Assembly: GCF_923079645.1 (NCBI RefSeq)
Contig: NZ_CAKLPY010000002.1
Coordinates: forward strand, 806,001-870,000
Direction: 5' to 3'
DNA length: 64,000 bases
Source: Emticicia aquatica
Lineage (GTDB): Bacteria > Bacteroidota > Bacteroidia > Cytophagales > Spirosomataceae
Positions within the stretch are counted from its first letter, which is position 1. The number at the start of each line of letters is the position of its first letter. The notes under the pieces were generated by a model. That model was not told the origin of the DNA, ran no database searches, and saw nothing but the letters and a program-made list of their open reading frames with translations. Made by a program: the position numbers and the translations under genes. This document shows, in pieces, positions 1-12,100 of this stretch.

Positions 1-245
1 CCGAAAATCAAGCCTGTTTTCACACCGATTACTTCTATAAAATAACCTGTCAAAAAAGTTAACACAATGAATATCAGAAAGTTACGATTCCATTCTTGAT
101 GAAAATACAACAAAATAGCACACGATGCTAATAGGTTGAATGGTGTGAGAAATCTAAAAAGTTCGGCAGCGGCATTTACATTTAGGCCAATGATTCCTGC
201 CACATACATCGAGGTTAGGAGATAGAGATACGGTTTATGTTTCAC
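1..245 (-). CDS. CruF-like carotenoid biosynthesis membrane protein (5' part, runs off left edge)
   Basis: About 81 codons of an ORF that continues beyond position 1. The translation (GTG start at 245, then HKPYLYLLTSMYVAGIIGLN, later FLTGYFIEVIGVKTG) is hydrophobic. It carries the E-x-x-G-V-x-T-G signature I associate with the CruF/DUF422 carotenoid hydratase family, which are integral membrane enzymes hydrating carotenoid ends. The GTG directly follows an in-frame TAA; an ATG at 209 is an alternative start but would cut into the first hydrophobic helix. The gene lies convergently downstream of the rpoC terminator, on the same strand. The family call rests on a short N-terminal fragment, so it is moderate only. 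Confidence 0.55.
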   Translation of the reverse strand, partial: MKHKPYLYLLTSMYVAGIIGLNVNAAAELFRFLTPFNLLASCAILLYFHQEWNRNFLIFIVLTFLTGYFIEVIGVKTGLIF

Positions 246-290
246 TTAGGTTTGATATTTTCTTCAAATTTAACTACTCAATTCACATAA

Positions 291-325
291 AACAAAAGGT
301 CAAGCAAAATGCTTGACCTTTTGTT
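291..325 (-). terminator. rpoC terminator hairpin
   Basis: A perfect 16-bp inverted repeat (291-306 with 310-325, AAA loop, core AAGGTCAAGCA) begins 30 nt after the rpoC stop. It is followed on the minus strand by a T-rich stretch. A related hairpin with the same TTGACCTTTT arm follows the sensor kinase near 15727. Confidence 0.8.
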
Positions 326-354
326 AATTTATTAAAGAGAGACGTTCATTTTGA

Positions 355-3300
355 TTAAACGTATTCTCTGCGTTGTTTTGCTGCATCTTGAGCTTTCTTC
401 TTTTCAGCGGCGGCTTCAAGTTCTGCTTTGCTTCCAACGATAATATTTTGGTATTTACGATTACCTGTTCCAGCAGGAATCAAGTGACCAACAATAACGT
501 TTTCTTTCAAACCTTCGAGTGTATCACGCTTACCTCTTACGGCAGCTTCTGACAACACTTTCGTAGTTTCTTGGAACGATGCCGCTGACATAAATGATTC
601 TGTACCTAACGACGCAGCAGTGATACCTTGTAATGTTGGACGAGCTACGGCTGGCATGGCGTCACGCACAACGATTTGTGCTAAGTCAGCACGCTTCAAT
701 CGGCTATTTTCGTCACGCATTTCACGGCCTGTAATAATTTGACCAGGCTTGAATTTATCCGAAGCACCAGCGTCCATTACTACTTTTTTATCCAAAATTT
801 TATCATTTCCTGCACGTACTAACCATTTGTCAATCATCTGATTATCCAAGAAGAGTGTATCGCCTGAGTCAATAACCTCAACTTTTTGCATCATTTGACG
901 AACAATCGTTTCAATGTGCTTATCTGAGATTTTTACCCCTTGTTGGCGATAAACGGCTTGTACTTCGTTTACCAAATATTCTTGTACAGCGGTTGGCCCT
1001 TTAATACGAAGAATATCGGCTGGCGTAATTGCACCGTCAGAAAGAGGGTCACCTGCCAATACGAAATCTCCATCTTGTACTAAGAATAATTTCGATAATG
1101 GCACCATGTATTTCATTTTGATTCCGTCTTTTGCTTCAACAAAAATCTCACGATTACCACGTTTGATAGCACCATATTGTACGATACCATCAATTTCAGA
1201 TACAACCGCTGGATTTGAAGGATTACGAGCTTCAAACAATTCGGTGATACGAGGTAAACCACCTGTAATATCTCGGTTCATGTTGATAGCACGTGGAATC
1301 TTAGCTAAAATCTGACCAGCTTTGATGATTTTTCCATCCTCAACTGTCAAACGAGCTAATACTGGCAAGTTATACGCTTTTTCTTCCTCACCATTGCTAG
1401 AACGCACAATGATTGAAGGGTTTTTAGTACGGTCTTTCGATTCGATGATAACTTTATCACGGAAACCAGTTTGTTCATCGGCTTCTTCCTTGAAAGTTAT
1501 ATTTTCTTCGATAGCATCGTATTCAATTACACCATCAATGTCTGAAAGGATAACGGCATTAAATTGGTCCCAATGGCACATTACGTCACCTTTGTTAATT
1601 TTTTGTCCGTCTTTTACTTCCAAAGTAGCTCCGTAAGGTACGTTATTCACGATAAGTACGTTATTTGTACCTGTTTCGATGATACGAATCTCACCACGAC
1701 GACCCAATACAGTTGTAATTGCATTACCTTCACGGTCGGTTGACTGTACGGTACGCATTTCTTCTAATTGTATTGTTCCAGCGAATTTAGCTTTGATATT
1801 TGCTTCTGAGGCAACGTTTTGGGCAGTACCCCCTGTGTGGAATGTACGAAGTGTTAACTGTGTACCTGGCTCACCAATTGATTGAGAGGCAATTACACCA
1901 ACGGCTTCCCCACCTTCCGCCATACGGCCAGTTGCAAGGTTACGTCCATAACATTTCGCACAAACACCTGTTTGCGTTTCGCAAGTCAATGCCGAGCGAA
2001 TTTCAACAGTTTCAATGGCAGTTTCGTCGATTTCAGCGGCAATTTCTTCCGTGATTTCTTCGCCTGCTTTTACGATAAGTCTCTTAGTTAATGGGTCGAT
2101 CAAATCATAAACTGATGTACGTCCCAAAATACGCTCTGAAAGTGGCTCAACGATATCTTCGTTGTCTTTCAAGGCAGAAACTTGAATACCTCGTAAAGTT
2201 CCACAATCAATTTCATTTACTACTACGTCTTGAGCAACATCGTGCAAACGACGAGTCAAGTAACCTGCATCGGCAGTTTTCAAGGCTGTATCGGCCAAAC
2301 CTTTACGAGCACCATGAGTAGAGATAAAGTATTCGAGTACGTCAAGACCTTCTTTAAAGTTAGACAAAATTGGGTTTTCGATAATTTCTCCAACCGAACC
2401 TTGAATATTCTTTTGTGGTTTCGCCATCAAACCTCTCATACCGCCCAACTGACGCACTTGTTCTTGCGAACCACGAGCTCCAGAGTGCATCATCATGTAG
2501 ATTGGGTTAAAACCTGCTTGGTCTTCTTCTAATTGTTTCAATAGAATTAGACGCATACTACTATTTACACGTCCCCAAATATCAATAATTTGGTTATAAC
2601 GCTCACGTTCAGTAATGATACCGAACATATAGTTGTTTTGTACTTCTTCTACTTCTTTTTTCGCATCTTCAACGAGTTTAACTTTTTCTGGAGGAACAAT
2701 GATATTGTCCAAACCAATTGATAAACCACCTCTGAAGGCTGTTTGATAACCTAATTCTTTGATATCATCCAAGAATTTAGCTGTACGAGCATAGCCTGAT
2801 TCTTTGAAGACACGGCCGATGAGCTGTTGTAGTTTTTTCTTGGTCAATAATTCGTCCAAATAACCTACTTCTTCTGGTACACATTGATTAAACAAAATAC
2901 GACCAGCAACAGTATCAACAACTTTATAAACTAATTGTCCGTTTTCATCTTTTACTTTCACACGACATTTAATGTGAGCGTGTTTAGAAACAGCTCCTTC
3001 ATTAAGGGCGATGATTACTTCTTCAGCCGAATAGAATGTAATTCCTTCACCTGGCTCTTTGTGAGTTGGTGTTGATTTACGTCCTTTTGTTACGAAGTAA
3101 AGACCTAACACCATGTCCTGAGATGGTACAGTGATTGGAGCTCCATTGGCAGGATTCAAGATATTATGAGCAGCCAACATCAAAATTGAAGCTTCCATAA
3201 TTGCTTCCTGACCAAGCGGCACGTGAACGGCCATCTGGTCACCGTCAAAGTCAGCGTTGAAGGCTGTACAAACTAACGGGTGCAATTGGATTGCTTTACC

Positions 3301-4671
3301 TTCCACTAATTTTGGTTGGAAAGCCTGAATACCAAGTCTGTGAAGCGTAGGAGCACGGTTTAGAAGAACTGGGTGTCCTTTCAAAACATTTTCCAAAATA
3401 TCCCAAACTACGGCATCTTTTCTATCAACGATTTTCTTAGCAGATTTTACCGTCTTAACAATTCCACGCTCAATTAGTTTTCTAATAATAAACGGTTTGA
3501 AAAGTTCGGCTGCCATATCTTTTGGCAAACCACACTCGTGTAATTTCAATTCTGGTCCTACAACAATTACCGAACGACCTGAATAATCAACACGTTTACC
3601 TAATAAGTTTTGACGGAAACGACCTTGCTTTCCTTTCAACATATCTGAAAGAGATTTCAAGGCACGGTTACCTTCCGAACGAACAGCATTTACTTTACGT
3701 GAGTTATCAAAAAGTGAATCAACAGCTTCTTGCAACATACGTTTTTCGTTACGTAAGATTACTTCTGGAGCTTTGATTTCCAACAAACGCTTCAAACGGT
3801 TGTTACGGATAATCACACGACGGTAAAGGTCATTTAAGTCAGAAGTAGCAAAACGACCACCATCCAAAGGTACAAGCGGACGCAATTCTGGTGGAATAAC
3901 TGGCACCATACGAATAACCATCCATTCAGGTTTGTTTTCGATACGTGTGTTTGCATCACGTAAAGCCTCTACGATTTTCAAACGTTTTAAGGCATCAGCC
4001 TTACGTTGTTGTGAAGTATCGGTAGCAGCAGCGTGACGTAAATCGTACGACAACTGGTCTAAATCTAAGCGAGAAAGCATCATTTCTAAAGCTTCTGCAC
4101 CCATTTTAGCGATAAATTTATTAGGGTCTTTATCGTCGAGCATTTGGTTTTCACGTGGCAACTTGTCCATGATATCCAAATATTCTTCTTCAGTCAAGAA
4201 GTCGTTTTGTGAAACGCCATCTTCACCTTTAACACCTGGTTGAATAACCACGTATCGTTCGTAATAAATAATTTGGTCAAGTTTCTTCGATGACATTCCG
4301 ACTAAGTAACCAATCTTATTTGGTAAACTACGGAAGTACCAAATGTGAGCAACAGGCACAACTAATTCGATGTGTCCCATGCGTTCACGACGAACTTTTT
4401 TCTCAGTAACTTCTACGCCACAACGGTCGCAGATAATGCCTTTGTAACGAATACGTTTGTATTTACCACAGTGGCATTCCCAGTCTTTAACAGGGCCGAA
4501 AATACGCTCGCAAAACAAACCGCCCATTTCGGGTTTGTAAGTACGGTAGTTGATAGTTTCGGGTTGTGTAACTTCTCCGTATGAGCTTTCCAATATTGAC
4601 TCTGGTGAAGCCAAACTGATGGTAATGCTCTGGAAGTCACTATTTAATTTTTTATTTTTCTTTAAAGACAT
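355..4671 (-). CDS. rpoC: DNA-directed RNA polymerase subunit beta-prime
   Basis: Catalytic clamp subunit of RNA polymerase, about 1438 aa from the chosen start. The active-site Mg-binding motif NADFDGDQ is at about residues 472-479. The N-terminal zinc site ([13 protein letters not shown]) and a second Cys cluster ([11 protein letters not shown]) are both present. An ATG at 4707 would add 12 residues ([12 protein letters not shown]). I prefer 4671 because [13 protein letters not shown] matches how family members in Bacteroidota begin. It lies 82 nt downstream of rpoB on the same strand with no terminator between them, so the two are almost certainly co-transcribed. A strong hairpin follows the stop. 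No truncation or frameshift is visible. Confidence 0.98.
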   Translation of the reverse strand: MSLKKNKKLNSDFQSITISLASPESILESSYGEVTQPETINYRTYKPEMGGLFCERIFGPVKDWECHCGKYKRIRYKGIICDRCGVEVTEKKVRRERMGHIELVVPVAHIWYFRSLPNKIGYLVGMSSKKLDQIIYYERYVVIQPGVKGEDGVSQNDFLTEEEYLDIMDKLPRENQMLDDKDPNKFIAKMGAEALEMMLSRLDLDQLSYDLRHAAATDTSQQRKADALKRLKIVEALRDANTRIENKPEWMVIRMVPVIPPELRPLVPLDGGRFATSDLNDLYRRVIIRNNRLKRLLEIKAPEVILRNEKRMLQEAVDSLFDNSRKVNAVRSEGNRALKSLSDMLKGKQGRFRQNLLGKRVDYSGRSVIVVGPELKLHECGLPKDMAAELFKPFIIRKLIERGIVKTVKSAKKIVDRKDAVVWDILENVLKGHPVLLNRAPTLHRLGIQAFQPKLVEGKAIQLHPLVCTAFNADFDGDQMAVHVPLGQEAIMEASILMLAAHNILNPANGAPITVPSQDMVLGLYFVTKGRKSTPTHKEPGEGITFYSAEEVIIALNEGAVSKHAHIKCRVKVKDENGQLVYKVVDTVAGRILFNQCVPEEVGYLDELLTKKKLQQLIGRVFKESGYARTAKFLDDIKELGYQTAFRGGLSIGLDNIIVPPEKVKLVEDAKKEVEEVQNNYMFGIITERERYNQIIDIWGRVNSSMRLILLKQLEEDQAGFNPIYMMMHSGARGSQEQVRQLGGMRGLMAKPQKNIQGSVGEIIENPILSNFKEGLDVLEYFISTHGARKGLADTALKTADAGYLTRRLHDVAQDVVVNEIDCGTLRGIQVSALKDNEDIVEPLSERILGRTSVYDLIDPLTKRLIVKAGEEITEEIAAEIDETAIETVEIRSALTCETQTGVCAKCYGRNLATGRMAEGGEAVGVIASQSIGEPGTQLTLRTFHTGGTAQNVASEANIKAKFAGTIQLEEMRTVQSTDREGNAITTVLGRRGEIRIIETGTNNVLIVNNVPYGATLEVKDGQKINKGDVMCHWDQFNAVILSDIDGVIEYDAIEENITFKEEADEQTGFRDKVIIESKDRTKNPSIIVRSSNGEEEKAYNLPVLARLTVEDGKIIKAGQILAKIPRAINMNRDITGGLPRITELFEARNPSNPAVVSEIDGIVQYGAIKRGNREIFVEAKDGIKMKYMVPLSKLFLVQDGDFVLAGDPLSDGAITPADILRIKGPTAVQEYLVNEVQAVYRQQGVKISDKHIETIVRQMMQKVEVIDSGDTLFLDNQMIDKWLVRAGNDKILDKKVVMDAGASDKFKPGQIITGREMRDENSRLKRADLAQIVVRDAMPAVARPTLQGITAASLGTESFMSAASFQETTKVLSEAAVRGKRDTLEGLKENVIVGHLIPAGTGNRKYQNIIVGSKAELEAAAEKKKAQDAAKQRREYV

Positions 4672-4753
4672 TTTCAAGTATGATTGATGTGAAAATGATA
4701 TGCTCATTTTAAGGTGTGTAATTCCTTAGAACAACACACCTTTATTTTTTTGA

Positions 4754-7700
4754 CTACTGTAACGTAATCTCCAAGGCCAATCCACGTAATTCGTGAACCA
4801 ATACGTTGAATGATTCTGGGATATTTGGTTTTGGCAAATTCTCCCCTTTCACGATTGCTTCGTAAGCTTTGGCACGACCCAATACATCATCAGATTTTAC
4901 GGTTAATATCTCTTGCAAAATATGTGACGCACCAAAAGCTTCCAATGCCCAAACCTCCATTTCTCCGAAACGTTGACCACCAAATTGAGCTTTACCACCC
5001 AATGGTTGTTGTGTAATCAATGAGTATGGTCCGATTGAACGAGCGTGCATTTTATCATCAACTAAGTGACCAAGTTTCATCATATACATGATACCTACGG
5101 TTACTTTTTGGTCGAAAGGTTCACCAGTCAAACCATTGTAAAGTTGCGAACGTCCATAAGGTGGTAAGCCTGCTTCTGCTAATTCGGCTGATACTTCTTC
5201 TTCAGTAGCACCATCAAAGATTGGCGTAGCATATTTACGGCCTAATTTTCTACCCGCAAGACCTAATACAACTTCATAAAGCTGACCAATATTCATACGA
5301 GAAGGTACACCAAGTGGGTTCAACACGATGTCCATTGGCTGACCTTCTGCCGTAAATGGCATATCTTCATCACGAACGATACGAGCAACAACCCCTTTAT
5401 TTCCGTGACGACCAGCCATTTTATCACCTACTTTCAACTTACGTTTCTTAGCGATATAAACTTTAGCCAATTTCACGATACCTGCTGGTAGTTCATCACC
5501 AACTTCTAATACGAAACGCTCACGTTTGAATCGACCAATTACTTCGCTACGACGAGCTAAATAATTTTTACAAAGAGATACAATCAATTTATTGAAAGCA
5601 GTATCTTCTGTCCATCCATCCAAAATAACATCTCCTAAAAGGTTTACTTCTTCGGGAACATTGTATTGACTTTCATCAACATAATTGTTTTTATCTGGGA
5701 ATAAGTTATTAGCAATATTTGAACGATTGAACTTAACGCCTTTAGAGATTAGTTCATCACCAAATTTATGTTTTACTCCCACCGTTGTTTTGCCATCTAG
5801 CAATTCAACCAATTTATCAATCATCAAAGCACGGAGTTCGAGTAACATTCTTCCGTGTTTTTTCATTAACACTTTCAACTCTTCTTTGTGCTTAGAGCGT
5901 TCTTCTTTGCTTGGGCGTGAGAATAGTTTTGTGTCGATAATTACACCGTCCATTGAAGGTGGTGCTTTTTTCGATGCATCTTTTACGTCACCGGCTTTAT
6001 CACCAAAGATAGCACGAAGAAGTTTTTCTTCTGGAGTTGGGTCTGATTCTCCTTTTGGAGTAATCTTACCAATCAAAATATCACCTTCTTTTACACGTGT
6101 TCCTGTGCGAACGATACCGTTTTCGTCGAGATTTTTCACGGTTTCTTCCGAAACGTTTGGAATCTCAGCCGTCAACTCTTCTTCTCCGCGTTTTGTATCA
6201 CGTACTTCGAGTTCGTATTCTTCGATGTGAATAGAAGTAAAGATATCTTCACGAACAACTCTTTCCGAAATTACAATCGCATCCTCAAAGTTATATCCTT
6301 GCCAAGGCATGAAGGCAACCAAAAGGTTACGTCCAAGAGCTAATTCTCCACCTTGAGTTGCATACCCTTCTACAAGGATTTGACCTTTTTTAACGGCTTG
6401 CCCTTTTAATACAATTGGGCGAATATTGATACAAGTATCTTGGTTCGTACGACGGTGTTTGATTAGTTCGTAAGAAGTAATATTACTGTCAAAGCTAACT
6501 AATGTTTGCTCTTTTGTCCACTCATAGCGAACTTTGATAACATTAGCATCAACGTATTCAATAATACCATCTTCTTCTGCAACAACCAAAGTACGTGAGT
6601 CACGAGCCAAACGACCTTCCAAACCAGTACCTACAATCGGAGCTTCAGGACGCAACAAAGGCACAGCCTGACGTTGCATGTTTGAGCCCATCAAGGCACG
6701 GTTCGCATCATCATGCTCAATAAACGGAATCATTGATGCCGCCACTGATACAATTTGATTTGAGGCAATATCCATGAAGTCAATTGATTCGGGTGCTTTC
6801 ATCGGGAAATCACCTTCATAACGACATTTCAAAGTATCTACCAAGAAATTACCATCAGCATCAACATCGGCTGTTGCCATGGCGATGTTTTTACCATCTT
6901 CTTCCTCAGCAGTCAAATAAACTAGTTCTTTTGTTAATTTACCATTTTCAATCTTAACGTAAGGCGTCTCAATAAAGCCCATACCATTGATTTTGGCATA
7001 CGTACAAAGCGACGAAATCAAACCGATGTTTGGTCCCTCAGGTGTTTCGATAGTACACAAACGACCGTAGTGCGTATAGTGAACGTCACGAACCTCAAAA
7101 CCAGCACGCTCACGGCTCAAACCACCAGGCCCAAGTGCCGACATACGACGCTTGTGGGTAATTTCGGCCAATGGATTAGTTTGGTCCATGAATTGTGACA
7201 ATTGGTTCGTACCAAAGAATGAGTTAATAACCGACGAAAGCGTACGGGCATTAATCAAATCTACTGGCTTGAAATCTTCATTGTCACGCACGTTCATACG
7301 TTCTTTGATAGTACGAGCCATACGAGCCAAACCTACACCAAATTGAGAGTAAAGTTGTTCTCCTACGGTACGTACACGACGATTCGATAAGTGGTCAATA
7401 TCATCGACAACTGCTTTCGAGTTAATCAAACTGATAAGAAACTTAACGATTTCGACAATATCTTGGGTTGTCAAAACACCAGTTTCAAGTGGTGTAGTCA
7501 AGCTCAATTTTGTATTTACACGGTAGCGACCAACTTCTCCTAAATCATAACGTTTGTCAGAGAAGAACAAACCTTGAATAATCTCACGGGCTGTTGCTTC
7601 ATCAGGTGCTTCGGTGTTACGTAACTGACGGTAGATTTGCTCAACGGCCTCTTTTTCAGAGTTTGAACTATCACGTTGCAACGTATTATAGATAATGTTA

Positions 7701-8611
7701 AATTCTGAAACGTTGGCATCTTCACGGTGCAAAATGATAGATTTTTGCTCAGTGTTAAGAATTGTGTCAATATCATTATCAGTGATAACAGAATCACGCT
7801 CCAAGATAACCTCGTTACGGTCGATTGATACAACCTCGCCAGTATCTTCATCAACGAAGTCTTCAGTCCATGTACGAAGTACACGAGCTGCTAAACGACG
7901 ACCGATTGCTTTTTTCAAAGCTTCACGAGTTCCTGGAATTTCTTCCGAAAGACCAAAAAGGTTAAGGATGTCTTTATCAGACCCAAAACCGATTGCACGA
8001 AGCAATGTTGTAACTGGGAATTTTTTCTTACGGTCAATGTAGGCATACATGACGTTGTTTACGTCAGTCGAGAATTCAATCCACGAACCTTTCATCGGGA
8101 TTACACGAGCTGAGTAAAGTTTTGTTCCGTTTGTGTGCTTACTCATTGAGAAGAACACACCTGGCGAACGGTGTAATTGTGATACGATAACACGCTCAGC
8201 TCCGTTGATAACGAATGAGCCACGACCATTCATGTATGGAATGTTACCGAGGAATACTTCTTGCTCGATTGTCTCGAAGTCTTCGTTGTCAGTATCATTA
8301 CAAATCAAACGCAATTTTGCTTTTAAAGGCACAGCGTAAGTAAGACCACGGTCAATACACTCATCAACTGAGTATTTTGGTGGGTCAATTGTGTAATCGA
8401 CGAATTCTAACACGTAGTTTTCACGTGAATCGGCGATGGGGAAGTTTTCGGCAAATACGTTGTAAAGCCCTTCCATTTTTCGGCTTTCGGCTGGTGTCTC
8501 AATCTGGAAAAAATCCTGGAATGATTTTACCTGAATATCCAAAAAGTCTGGATAATCAATAACGGGCTTTACCGTTGCGAAACTTTTTCTACCGGTTTCT
8601 GTCAGATTCAA
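4754..8611 (-). CDS. rpoB: DNA-directed RNA polymerase subunit beta
   Basis: Second large catalytic subunit of RNA polymerase, 1285 aa, complete ([20 protein letters not shown] to [12 protein letters not shown]). The rifampicin-binding cluster around residues 473-494 ([18 protein letters not shown], then SALGPGGL) keeps the wild-type residues. D476, H486 and S491 correspond to E. coli D516, H526 and S531, so no target-site resistance mutation is visible there. It is the first gene of the rpoB-rpoC unit. The ribosomal L10/L7 genes that normally precede it are absent: a divergent sensor kinase lies upstream instead. Expression is probably governed by the long leader at 8612-8841. Confidence 0.98.
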   Translation of the reverse strand: MNLTETGRKSFATVKPVIDYPDFLDIQVKSFQDFFQIETPAESRKMEGLYNVFAENFPIADSRENYVLEFVDYTIDPPKYSVDECIDRGLTYAVPLKAKLRLICNDTDNEDFETIEQEVFLGNIPYMNGRGSFVINGAERVIVSQLHRSPGVFFSMSKHTNGTKLYSARVIPMKGSWIEFSTDVNNVMYAYIDRKKKFPVTTLLRAIGFGSDKDILNLFGLSEEIPGTREALKKAIGRRLAARVLRTWTEDFVDEDTGEVVSIDRNEVILERDSVITDNDIDTILNTEQKSIILHREDANVSEFNIIYNTLQRDSSNSEKEAVEQIYRQLRNTEAPDEATAREIIQGLFFSDKRYDLGEVGRYRVNTKLSLTTPLETGVLTTQDIVEIVKFLISLINSKAVVDDIDHLSNRRVRTVGEQLYSQFGVGLARMARTIKERMNVRDNEDFKPVDLINARTLSSVINSFFGTNQLSQFMDQTNPLAEITHKRRMSALGPGGLSRERAGFEVRDVHYTHYGRLCTIETPEGPNIGLISSLCTYAKINGMGFIETPYVKIENGKLTKELVYLTAEEEDGKNIAMATADVDADGNFLVDTLKCRYEGDFPMKAPESIDFMDIASNQIVSVAASMIPFIEHDDANRALMGSNMQRQAVPLLRPEAPIVGTGLEGRLARDSRTLVVAEEDGIIEYVDANVIKVRYEWTKEQTLVSFDSNITSYELIKHRRTNQDTCINIRPIVLKGQAVKKGQILVEGYATQGGELALGRNLLVAFMPWQGYNFEDAIVISERVVREDIFTSIHIEEYELEVRDTKRGEEELTAEIPNVSEETVKNLDENGIVRTGTRVKEGDILIGKITPKGESDPTPEEKLLRAIFGDKAGDVKDASKKAPPSMDGVIIDTKLFSRPSKEERSKHKEELKVLMKKHGRMLLELRALMIDKLVELLDGKTTVGVKHKFGDELISKGVKFNRSNIANNLFPDKNNYVDESQYNVPEEVNLLGDVILDGWTEDTAFNKLIVSLCKNYLARRSEVIGRFKRERFVLEVGDELPAGIVKLAKVYIAKKRKLKVGDKMAGRHGNKGVVARIVRDEDMPFTAEGQPMDIVLNPLGVPSRMNIGQLYEVVLGLAGRKLGRKYATPIFDGATEEEVSAELAEAGLPPYGRSQLYNGLTGEPFDQKVTVGIMYMMKLGHLVDDKMHARSIGPYSLITQQPLGGKAQFGGQRFGEMEVWALEAFGASHILQEILTVKSDDVLGRAKAYEAIVKGENLPKPNIPESFNVLVHELRGLALEITLQ

Positions 8612-8841
8612 GGTTTGAAAAGTTTTAAGTGATATAAAATTTTAAAAAATAGCTTAAAATATTGAGCAAAACTGACCACTTTTGATAGCAATCAATTGCT
8701 AAACACTATTCGCTGAAAACTGTTTTATATCGTAGTGAAGCGAATAATTATCCCTGTTCGACTGTCCTACGAAAACAGCAGTGTATCGGACAAAAATTCT
8801 ACTAATGAAAAGCTTTTTTTTAGGGGGTATTATTAAATAGG
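8612..8841 (-). promoter_or_regulatory. long structured leader of rpoB with mutually exclusive or pseudoknotted stems
   Basis: About 230 nt between a candidate promoter and the rpoB ATG. Inverted repeats seen: 8707-8714 with 8739-8746 (TATTCGCT/AGCGAATA, 8 bp perfect); 8720-8726 with 8773-8779 (CTGTTTT/AAAACAG) continuing as 8731-8735 with 8767-8771 (CGTAG/CTACG); and 8763-8767 with 8788-8792 (TGTCC/GGACA). The first two interleave, so they are either alternative folds or a pseudoknot. This is the pattern expected of an autoregulatory or attenuation leader. The ligand is unknown and the function is inferred. Confidence 0.45.
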
Positions 8842-8844
8842 GTG

Positions 8845-8875
8845 CGAAAGTATATATTAATAATGAAAAAAACAA
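8845..8875 (-). promoter_or_regulatory. candidate rpoB promoter
   Basis: Minus strand: TACTTTCG at 8852-8845 (7 of 8 to TAnnTTTG) with CTTG at 8875-8872 upstream. This would place the transcript start near 8841. The consensus is imperfect. Confidence 0.35.
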
Positions 8876-9134
8876 GTATTTATTGCTTTTTGTGTTTTTT
8901 TATTGCATAAATCAGTTTTTTTTTAAGAAAAAATAGCCATTTTTAAATAATAAGCTTCAATCTGTTTGTTTTTGATTTTTTAATATTAAATTTCGGTGTG
9001 TTACCTAATGCCTCGAAAACATCAATTATTCACTATTCATTTATCATCAACGAATAAAGGCTTTTTAAGTAAGTTCTTGAAATTTCAATAATTATCATCT
9101 ATTTTATTTGCCATATACTTTTAGTTTTGATAGC
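8876..9134. other. AT-rich divergent intergenic region between rpoB and the sensor kinase
   Basis: Non-coding part of a 523-bp gap (8612-9134). It is dominated by A and T tracts (8810-8950). Besides the two candidate promoters listed separately I see no open reading frame, tRNA-like fold or repeat in it. Confidence 0.6.
8965..8994 (+). promoter_or_regulatory. candidate promoter of the sensor kinase
   Basis: TTTG at 8965-8968, an 18-nt spacer, then TAAATTTC at 8987-8994 (one mismatch to TAnnTTTG). It would give a leader of about 135 nt. A second exact -7 box, TAGTTTTG at 9122-9129, sits only 5 nt before the ATG. Confidence 0.35.
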
Positions 9135-12100
9135 ATGAGCAGTATTGTTCAAAATTTTTCATTCTCGGTTATTGTTTCTGTCTCTTTGGTAGTGATTTTT
9201 TATTTAATGAAAAATTCCTACTCAAAATACAGTCATTTGCATGTTAATAACATTGAAGACTTATCCAAACATCACTTTCGCTATATTCTTTATTTTTGGG
9301 CAGTAGGTATTTTTGTGCCAGCAAGTGAGTTATGTATTGAAATATTTAAGGTTAGAGAAAAAAGTGATTTAATAGCTAATTTAGTTATCGGAGCTATTTG
9401 TTTGGGAATTGGTTTTGGCAGTCGTTATTCTGATTTTTTGAAAAGAAACCTACATCATTTCTTCCTAGGTTTCTTTATCACATACAACTTATTGATTATC
9501 TATAAGATTGCCTATGCCCCGATGGATTTTCTGAATTTAGCAGAATTTTCTATCATCAATATGACTTCTTATTATGTGTTTTACAATGCCAAAAATTTTT
9601 ACATTTACTTCTCTTCGATTAATGCCATATTATTGACTTTTGTATTTTCAAAATTGATTTCTGCTAAAGATTACATCATCTATTTCAATAGCTCTTTTAT
9701 CTCTTTTACTATCAATTATGTTATTCATTTTATTGATTTAAGCACCAAAGAAAACTTATTTTTTGCCTACAATTTTGTCAATAAAGGCAATTTATTGGTA
9801 ATCGGAATCGATAATGAAGGCACAATAACTTTTGTAAGCGATAACGTAAAGGAAACATTAGGCTATGATAAAGAAGAATGGATTGGTAAAAACTGGAACG
9901 CCGATATTGCAAAAGACATCGAAACCACAATAATTGATGGCGTAGAAACCCAGAAAATGAAAGTTAAAAATGGCGACTATAAATTTCTGGATTGGCATGA
10001 AGAAGTTTTTAACGATAGTTTATCGCTAAAAGTGGGGCGAGATATTAGTGAAATAAAACAAAGTGAAACCCAACTAAGGCGTACAAATAGTCGGCTCAAT
10101 AGTCTTTTATCGAATATCGGTGACTTGGTTTTTGTGATTGATACTAATTATTTTTTTAAAGAATACTACCAAAGTGAAAACGAAAACGACCTTTTGTTGC
10201 CTGCATCTGCTTTCATAGGCAAAACCATTTTTGATATTGGCTTTCCCGAAGACGCTTTAAATGCGATTAAAGTTGCAGTTGATACAACCATAAAAACTAA
10301 CAAAAAATCGAGTGCCGAATATGCTCTTACGCTTCCGCACGGCAAGCAGTGGTTCAATGTTGTAGTTTCGACGCTCTCCGACGAGGAAGGAACGCCTATT
10401 GAAGTAATATGTATTGCCCGAAATATTACTGAAAGTAAATTATCTGAAATCGAACTTAAACGCACAAAAGAAACCCTCGAACAAACCAATCGAGTGGCAC
10501 TTGTTGGTGGTTGGGAGTTTGATATTAAAGAACAGAAATTAAGAACTTCGGATATTACAAAAAGTATTTATGAAGTATCAGCAGACACAACAAGCGATTT
10601 TCAGGGGGCTATTCAATATTTTAAAGAAGGAGAAAATAGGGATGCTATCAAAAAAGCTTTAGATGATTGTATCAAATTGGGCATTCCTTATGACCTCGAA
10701 CTTGAAATTATTACGGCAAAAGGCAATAGTAGATGGGTAAGAGCCAAAGGTGCAGCCGAATTTGTGAACAATCAGTGCAGTCGTATTTATGGTACGGTGC
10801 AAGATATTGAAGAACAAGTCAATGCAAAAAATGCACTCATTCAAAGTGAAGAAAAACTTCGCTTTATCAGTAATAATATTTCGGATGTTGTGATAGTTTT
10901 TGAAAAAGATAAAGTCGTTTATCTTTCGCCCGCTCATGAAAAACAATTCGGGTATTCGGCAGAAGAAGCAATAAGCATTGCAGAAAATAATATCTTTGAT
11001 TTCTTCCATCCAGATGACCATCAATTACTTGATGATGTATATGGACAGGCTATTCAAAAACAAATGCCTAGTTTGACCTATATTTCACGTTTTTTACATA
11101 AAAATGGTCATTACGTATGGCGTGAAGATTCTGTAAATCTGATTTATGATAAGGATGGCAGCCCTTTAATGCGAATAGTTTCGGCAAGGGATATCAGCGA
11201 ACGTAAAGCAGCCGAAATAGCAAAACAACAAAGACAAGAACGAAGATTATTACAAAATACTATTCTTCTAGGTATTTCAACAACTCCTTATGACGAAAGT
11301 GGTTTTTGGGAAAAAGGTATTCAAACAATCACTGAAGCTGCTGCCAATGGCATCGGAGTAAGTAGGGTATCGATTTGGACTTACACTAAAGACCAAATTG
11401 AATCAGTTGATTTATTTAACCGAGAATCAAGCCAGCATTCTTCGGGCGAAGTTATTATTGCTTCTCAATTTCCAACTTATTTTGAAGGGCTAAAAAAGGG
11501 GTTAGCAATCGTTGCAAGTGATGCTCTTACGCATAAATATACCCGTGAACTAGCTGAGTCCTATCTAAAACCATTGTCTATTAAGTCAATTCTCGATGTT
11601 CCTGTTCGAGTAAATGGTAAATTAGAAGGTGTTATTTGTTGGGAGCAAACCAACGAAGCAAAAATATGGACTGAAGAAGACATTTCGTTTGCTCGGTCGA
11701 TTGCAGATATTATTTCGCTTGGTATCGAAGCTGATAAACGTAGAAAAGCAGAGGCAGAATTAAATCAAACCAAGGAGATTCTCGAACAAACCAGTATCAT
11801 TGCTCGCATTGGTAGCTGGGAAATTGATTTGATTAATAAAGACTTTTATCTTTCTGACATTAATAAAGTAATCTTAGAAGCTCCCCTTTCATTTAAACTC
11901 GAATTAGATGATGCTCTCAATTATTATAAAGAAGGAGAAAGCCGAGATAAAATAGCCTCGGCCATTTATAAATGTATCAAAGATGGTACTTCATTCGATA
12001 TTGAAGTGCAAATCATAACACTCAATGGCACCGAAAAATGGGTACGAGCCATTGGGCAGGCAGAGTTTTCGCAAGGACAATGCAAGAGATTATATGGTAC

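Noticed and set aside
5685..6230. 181-codon plus-strand frame antisense to rpoB
   Set aside because: Lies wholly inside rpoB, low-complexity Ser/Phe/Leu-rich translation typical of the reverse strand of a conserved gene, and no homology to a known family.
7540..7884. 114-codon minus-strand frame within rpoB
   Set aside because: Out-of-frame shadow of rpoB on the same strand; no start signal or recognisable domain.
8755..8775. GTTCGAC string resembling a tRNA T-loop upstream of rpoB
   Set aside because: No acceptor, D or anticodon stems can be drawn around it on either strand.
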